Assembly: GCA_035995985.1 (NCBI GenBank)
Contig: DASYJY010000108.1
Coordinates: 1-17,429, forward strand
Reading direction: 5' to 3'
DNA: 17,429 nucleotides
DNA from: JADGNZ01 sp035995985
Lineage (GTDB): Bacteria; Acidobacteriota; Thermoanaerobaculia; Gp7-AA8
The notes below the pieces were generated by a model. That model searched no databases. It saw only the letters and a program-made list of their open reading frames with translations, and was not told where the DNA came from. Positions 14,937 through 17,429 of the stretch are shown here, piece by piece. A program made the position numbers and the translations under genes. The first letter of the stretch is position 1; each line of letters begins with the position of its first letter.

Positions 14937-17429
14937 TTAATGTCGCTTCACGATGAAGCCTGCCATCGCCAGCGTGATGGCGAGGAGCAGCAGCATCATC
15001 GGCGAAATCGCCGGGATGTTTGCAGAGGCGACGACGGTGATGTTCGACGTGCTCGAGTTGTTGCCGGGAGTCGGATCGGGGCTTGTGGTCGAGACGGTCG
15101 CGGTATTCGCCACTGGTCCCGGAGCCGAGGGAAGCGTGACGGTCAGGGCGATCGAGGCCGAGCCGAGGTTGGCAATCGAGCCGAGCGAGCAAGTGACCGT
15201 CGTCGTGCCGCTGCAGCTTCCCTGCGTCGGCGTCGCGGAGACGAAGGTCGTGCCGACCGGGATTACGTCGGTGACGCTGACGTTTGCCGCGGCGGTCGGG
15301 CCGCCGTTCGTGACGGCGATGGTGTAGGTCAGATTGCTGCCGGTGGCGTACGGGCCGGGCGCGGCGGTCTTGACGACGCTGATGTCGGCGTTGCCGGCGG
15401 TGATGAGCGTCCCGGCGGTGGATGTATTCGGCGTGGTCGGATCGGTCGACGTCGACGTGGCGTTTGCCGTGTTGTTGAGCAGGCCGAGGGGCGCAGTAGG
15501 GGACACGGTGGCGATGATGGTGAACGTCGCGGTCGCGCCTGAAGCCATGGTAGCGGGGTTGGTGCAGGTGACGGTGCCGTTGGTGCCGAAGCTCGGATTG
15601 GTGCAATTGAACGGGAGGCCGGTATTTTGCGTCGTGGAAACGAAGGTCGTGTTCGCCGGCAGCGCATCGGTGATCGAGACGCCCGTCGCTGGCTGCGGCC
15701 CGTTGTTGGTCAGCGAGATGTTGTAGGTAACGTTCGTTCCCTGCGCCGCGGTCGCGGTGGCGGTCTTCGTGATCGATAAGTCAGCGGTGAAGATCACGTT
15801 CGTGTTCGCCGTCGAGCTGTTGTTGCCCGGCGTGTTGTCGGTCGACGAAGAGGACACTGTGGCCGTGTTGCTGATGCTTGCGGGTGCCACCGGGCCGTTG
15901 ATGTTGAGCGTAAAGACGGCCGAGCCTACGGCCATCGATCCAATCGAGCAGTTGATCGAGCCGGGGCTGTTGGGCGGAGGCGTCGAGCAACTCCAGCCGC
16001 CGGGCGAAGCGAGTGAGGCGAACGTCGTTCCCGCCGGGAGCGTGTCCGTCAGCGTCGCATTGATGGCCGGATTGGTGCCATTGTTCGTGACGGTGATCGT
16101 GTAGCTAATGACCGTTCCTGCATTCGCGGTGGCCGGGCCCGTCTTGATCACGGACATGTCGGCGGGTGCGGCGACGATGTTGATGTTGTCGAAGATCGCG
16201 CCGACGCCCGTCGCGGTGCCCATGAAACCGTCGAGCGTGCCGGGACCTGTGGGCGTGACGCTGTGCGCGGGGACGGCGGTGTTGTCGAGCGTGTCGGTGC
16301 CGAGGTTTCCGTCGAGTTTCTGCGCGATGCTGCCGGCAGCGCTGAAGACGAAGTTGTCGGCCGCCGTGCCGCCCTTCAGCGATTCGGTGGTCGTGAACGC
16401 GCTCGTTGCTCCCGGGATGTTGCCGCTGTTCGCGCCCGTGATGTTCCAGGTCTGCGCGACGTTGGTGCCGATCAGCGTGTCGTTGCCCGGGCCGCCGTCA
16501 AAGAGAGTCGGGGTAATCCCGGTCTGGCCGAGCGTGAAGACGTCGTCGCTGCCGCCCAGTTGAATATCGACGTTCAGAAGCTGTGCGGTCGGGACGAATC
16601 CGGTATCGCCGTCCATCGTCAACGTGATGGGGCTCGTGGCGAGCATGGAGCCGGTGTCCGCGGCGCCCGTACCGATGAATGTTGTTTTGTTCGCGACGGT
16701 GGTGGTCGTGGCCCAGATGAATGGCTGGAAGCCGACGATTCCGCTGACGTCGGTGCCGCTGGCAAGCCATGGATCAAACGTTACCGGCCCACTCACCTCG
16801 GCGGCGACTGTCGCGGCGATGTTGCTGCCCCAATAGTCCAATGTCGCGCTGATGTTGGTCGCACTCAGGTTGTGCATTCCGAAGCCAGTGTTGTTGCTGA
16901 AATCGTTCTGCGTCATGGGATCGGTGATTGCGCCGGCCGTTGCATCGATGAGAACGCCGTCACCCGACCCGCCGGTGACGAACGTGCGGAAGATTCCGTT
17001 GGTATTCGCGCCGGCAGCGCTGAGCAAACCGGTGACGACATGCACGCCACCGCCCGCGCCGCTGCCGGTGATGACGTCGGTGTCGAGATGCGCCACGCCG
17101 TTCGACTGGATGAGAACGCCCGTGTCGCAGTTGGTGACCGTATTGCCGATCAGGTTCACGGGCAGGTTGCCGGCGAAATTCGCTGGAGCCCCGATCCACT
17201 GGAATCCGATATTTGCGCCGGCCGTCGTGTTGCCGGTGTAGTTGACGGTGGTGGTCGCGCTCGAATGCGACGTGACACGGAACGCGCGCTCGATGTTCAG
17301 CGAGGGACTGTTTCCAACGGCATCATTGAGGAAGCTGTTGTTGGTGATATTGATATTGCTGGTATGTCCGCTGGCGTTTTCCCAGATTCCGAGCGTGAAC
17401 TGAGGGTTGGCCGACTGCGCGTTCAGCAC
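14937..17429 (-). CDS. Large secreted surface protein, C-terminal part (beta-helix, RTX-like, DUF11 x3)
   Basis: The open frame runs off the right edge, so only the last 830 residues are seen; the true N-terminus and signal peptide lie outside. Fragment residues 1-235 are a parallel beta-helix (repeated N-x-x-x-N-N-S, GVLIQSNG, and a DYWGSN closing motif). Residues about 240-420 include LGGSDDVF and FDGGPGNDTLIG, like a calcium-binding RTX nonapeptide repeat. Three DUF11 repeats begin near 425 (ADMSVIKTG), 553 (ADLSITKTA) and 685 (ADISVVKTA), each with ITVTNNGP-type strands and NTATVSSSSTDNTPGNN-type ends. The tail IPAISPMMLLLLAITLAMAG then FIVKRH is a hydrophobic helix with a basic end, close to IPTL-CTERM sorting tails. 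Composition (Thr, Asn, Ser rich) fits an exported adhesin or sheath protein. Confidence 0.88.
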   Translation of the reverse strand: MLNAQSANPQFTLGIWENASGHTSNINITNNSFLNDAVGNSPSLNIERAFRVTSHSSATTTVNYTGNTTAGANIGFQWIGAPANFAGNLPVNLIGNTVTNCDTGVLIQSNGVAHLDTDVITGSGAGGGVHVVTGLLSAAGANTNGIFRTFVTGGSGDGVLIDATAGAITDPMTQNDFSNNTGFGMHNLSATNISATLDYWGSNIAATVAAEVSGPVTFDPWLASGTDVSGIVGFQPFIWATTTTVANKTTFIGTGAADTGSMLATSPITLTMDGDTGFVPTAQLLNVDIQLGGSDDVFTLGQTGITPTLFDGGPGNDTLIGTNVAQTWNITGANSGNIPGATSAFTTTESLKGGTAADNFVFSAAGSIAQKLDGNLGTDTLDNTAVPAHSVTPTGPGTLDGFMGTATGVGAIFDNINIVAAPADMSVIKTGPATANAGTVISYTITVTNNGTNPAINATLTDTLPAGTTFASLASPGGWSCSTPPPNSPGSINCSIGSMAVGSAVFTLNINGPVAPASISNTATVSSSSTDNTPGNNSSTANTNVIFTADLSITKTATATAAQGTNVTYNISLTNNGPQPATGVSITDALPANTTFVSTTQNTGLPFNCTNPSFGTNGTVTCTNPATMASGATATFTIIATVSPTAPLGLLNNTANATSTSTDPTTPNTSTAGTLITAGNADISVVKTAAPGPYATGSNLTYTIAVTNGGPTAAANVSVTDVIPVGTTFVSATPTQGSCSGTTTVTCSLGSIANLGSASIALTVTLPSAPGPVANTATVSTTSPDPTPGNNSSTSNITVVASANIPAISPMMLLLLAITLAMAGFIVKRH

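Noticed and set aside
14616..15542. 308-residue plus-strand frame opposite the surface protein
   Set aside because: It is Arg/Gly/Asp-rich antisense of a DUF11-repeat coding region and the S9 peptidase N-terminus; codon-level evidence favours the minus strand.

Overview
The window is a high-GC bacterial chromosome segment that reads like an uncultured soil or groundwater bacterium, most plausibly of the Acidobacteriota. This is inference: the protein families, a CAB-ordered succinate dehydrogenase with a single cytochrome b, and intergenic hairpin repeats of kinds I associate with that phylum point that way, but there is no rRNA or other marker gene to settle it. I see no tRNA, rRNA, CRISPR array, transposase or phage gene.

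Left part (1-5408). Two complementary GC-rich hairpins open the window. A plus-strand pair follows: a DUF72 protein and a PlsC-like acyltransferase. Tail to tail with them is a minus-strand pair: a membrane-anchored secreted protein and a stand-alone EAL phosphodiesterase. Divergent from that pair is a tightly packed plus-strand operon with overlapping start and stop codons: a small putative lipoprotein, an NRAMP-fold metal transporter whose metal-site motifs are altered (EVGS for DPGN, SPY for MPH), and two small PRC-barrel proteins. This looks like a self-contained metal transport and regulation cassette and is the best candidate here for an under-described system.

Middle (5409-8942). This is a complete succinate dehydrogenase/fumarate reductase operon, sdhC-sdhA-sdhB, with all cofactor ligands visible: the flavin-linking His and the Cys ligands of the 2Fe-2S, 4Fe-4S and 3Fe-4S clusters. 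It links the TCA cycle to the quinone pool.

Repeat island (8943-9876). About 0.9 kb without a convincing gene holds two CACAGACA hairpins, a 42-bp imperfect direct repeat, a minisatellite of about twelve 20-22 bp units each built on a small palindrome, and further hairpin elements.

Right part (9877-17429), all on the minus strand. First in transcription order is the C-terminal 830 residues of a large secreted surface protein (beta-helix, RTX-like repeat, three DUF11 repeats, and a C-terminal sorting-type tail), cut by the window edge. Next is a secreted prolyl-oligopeptidase-family (S9) peptidase. Last is a TIR-STAND NTPase-TPR protein of the kind found in anti-phage immunity. Its C-terminal TPR region carries a frameshift, apparently combined with an internal deletion, so this defence gene is probably degraded or truncated. 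Hairpins, one with a UUCG tetraloop, separate these three genes.
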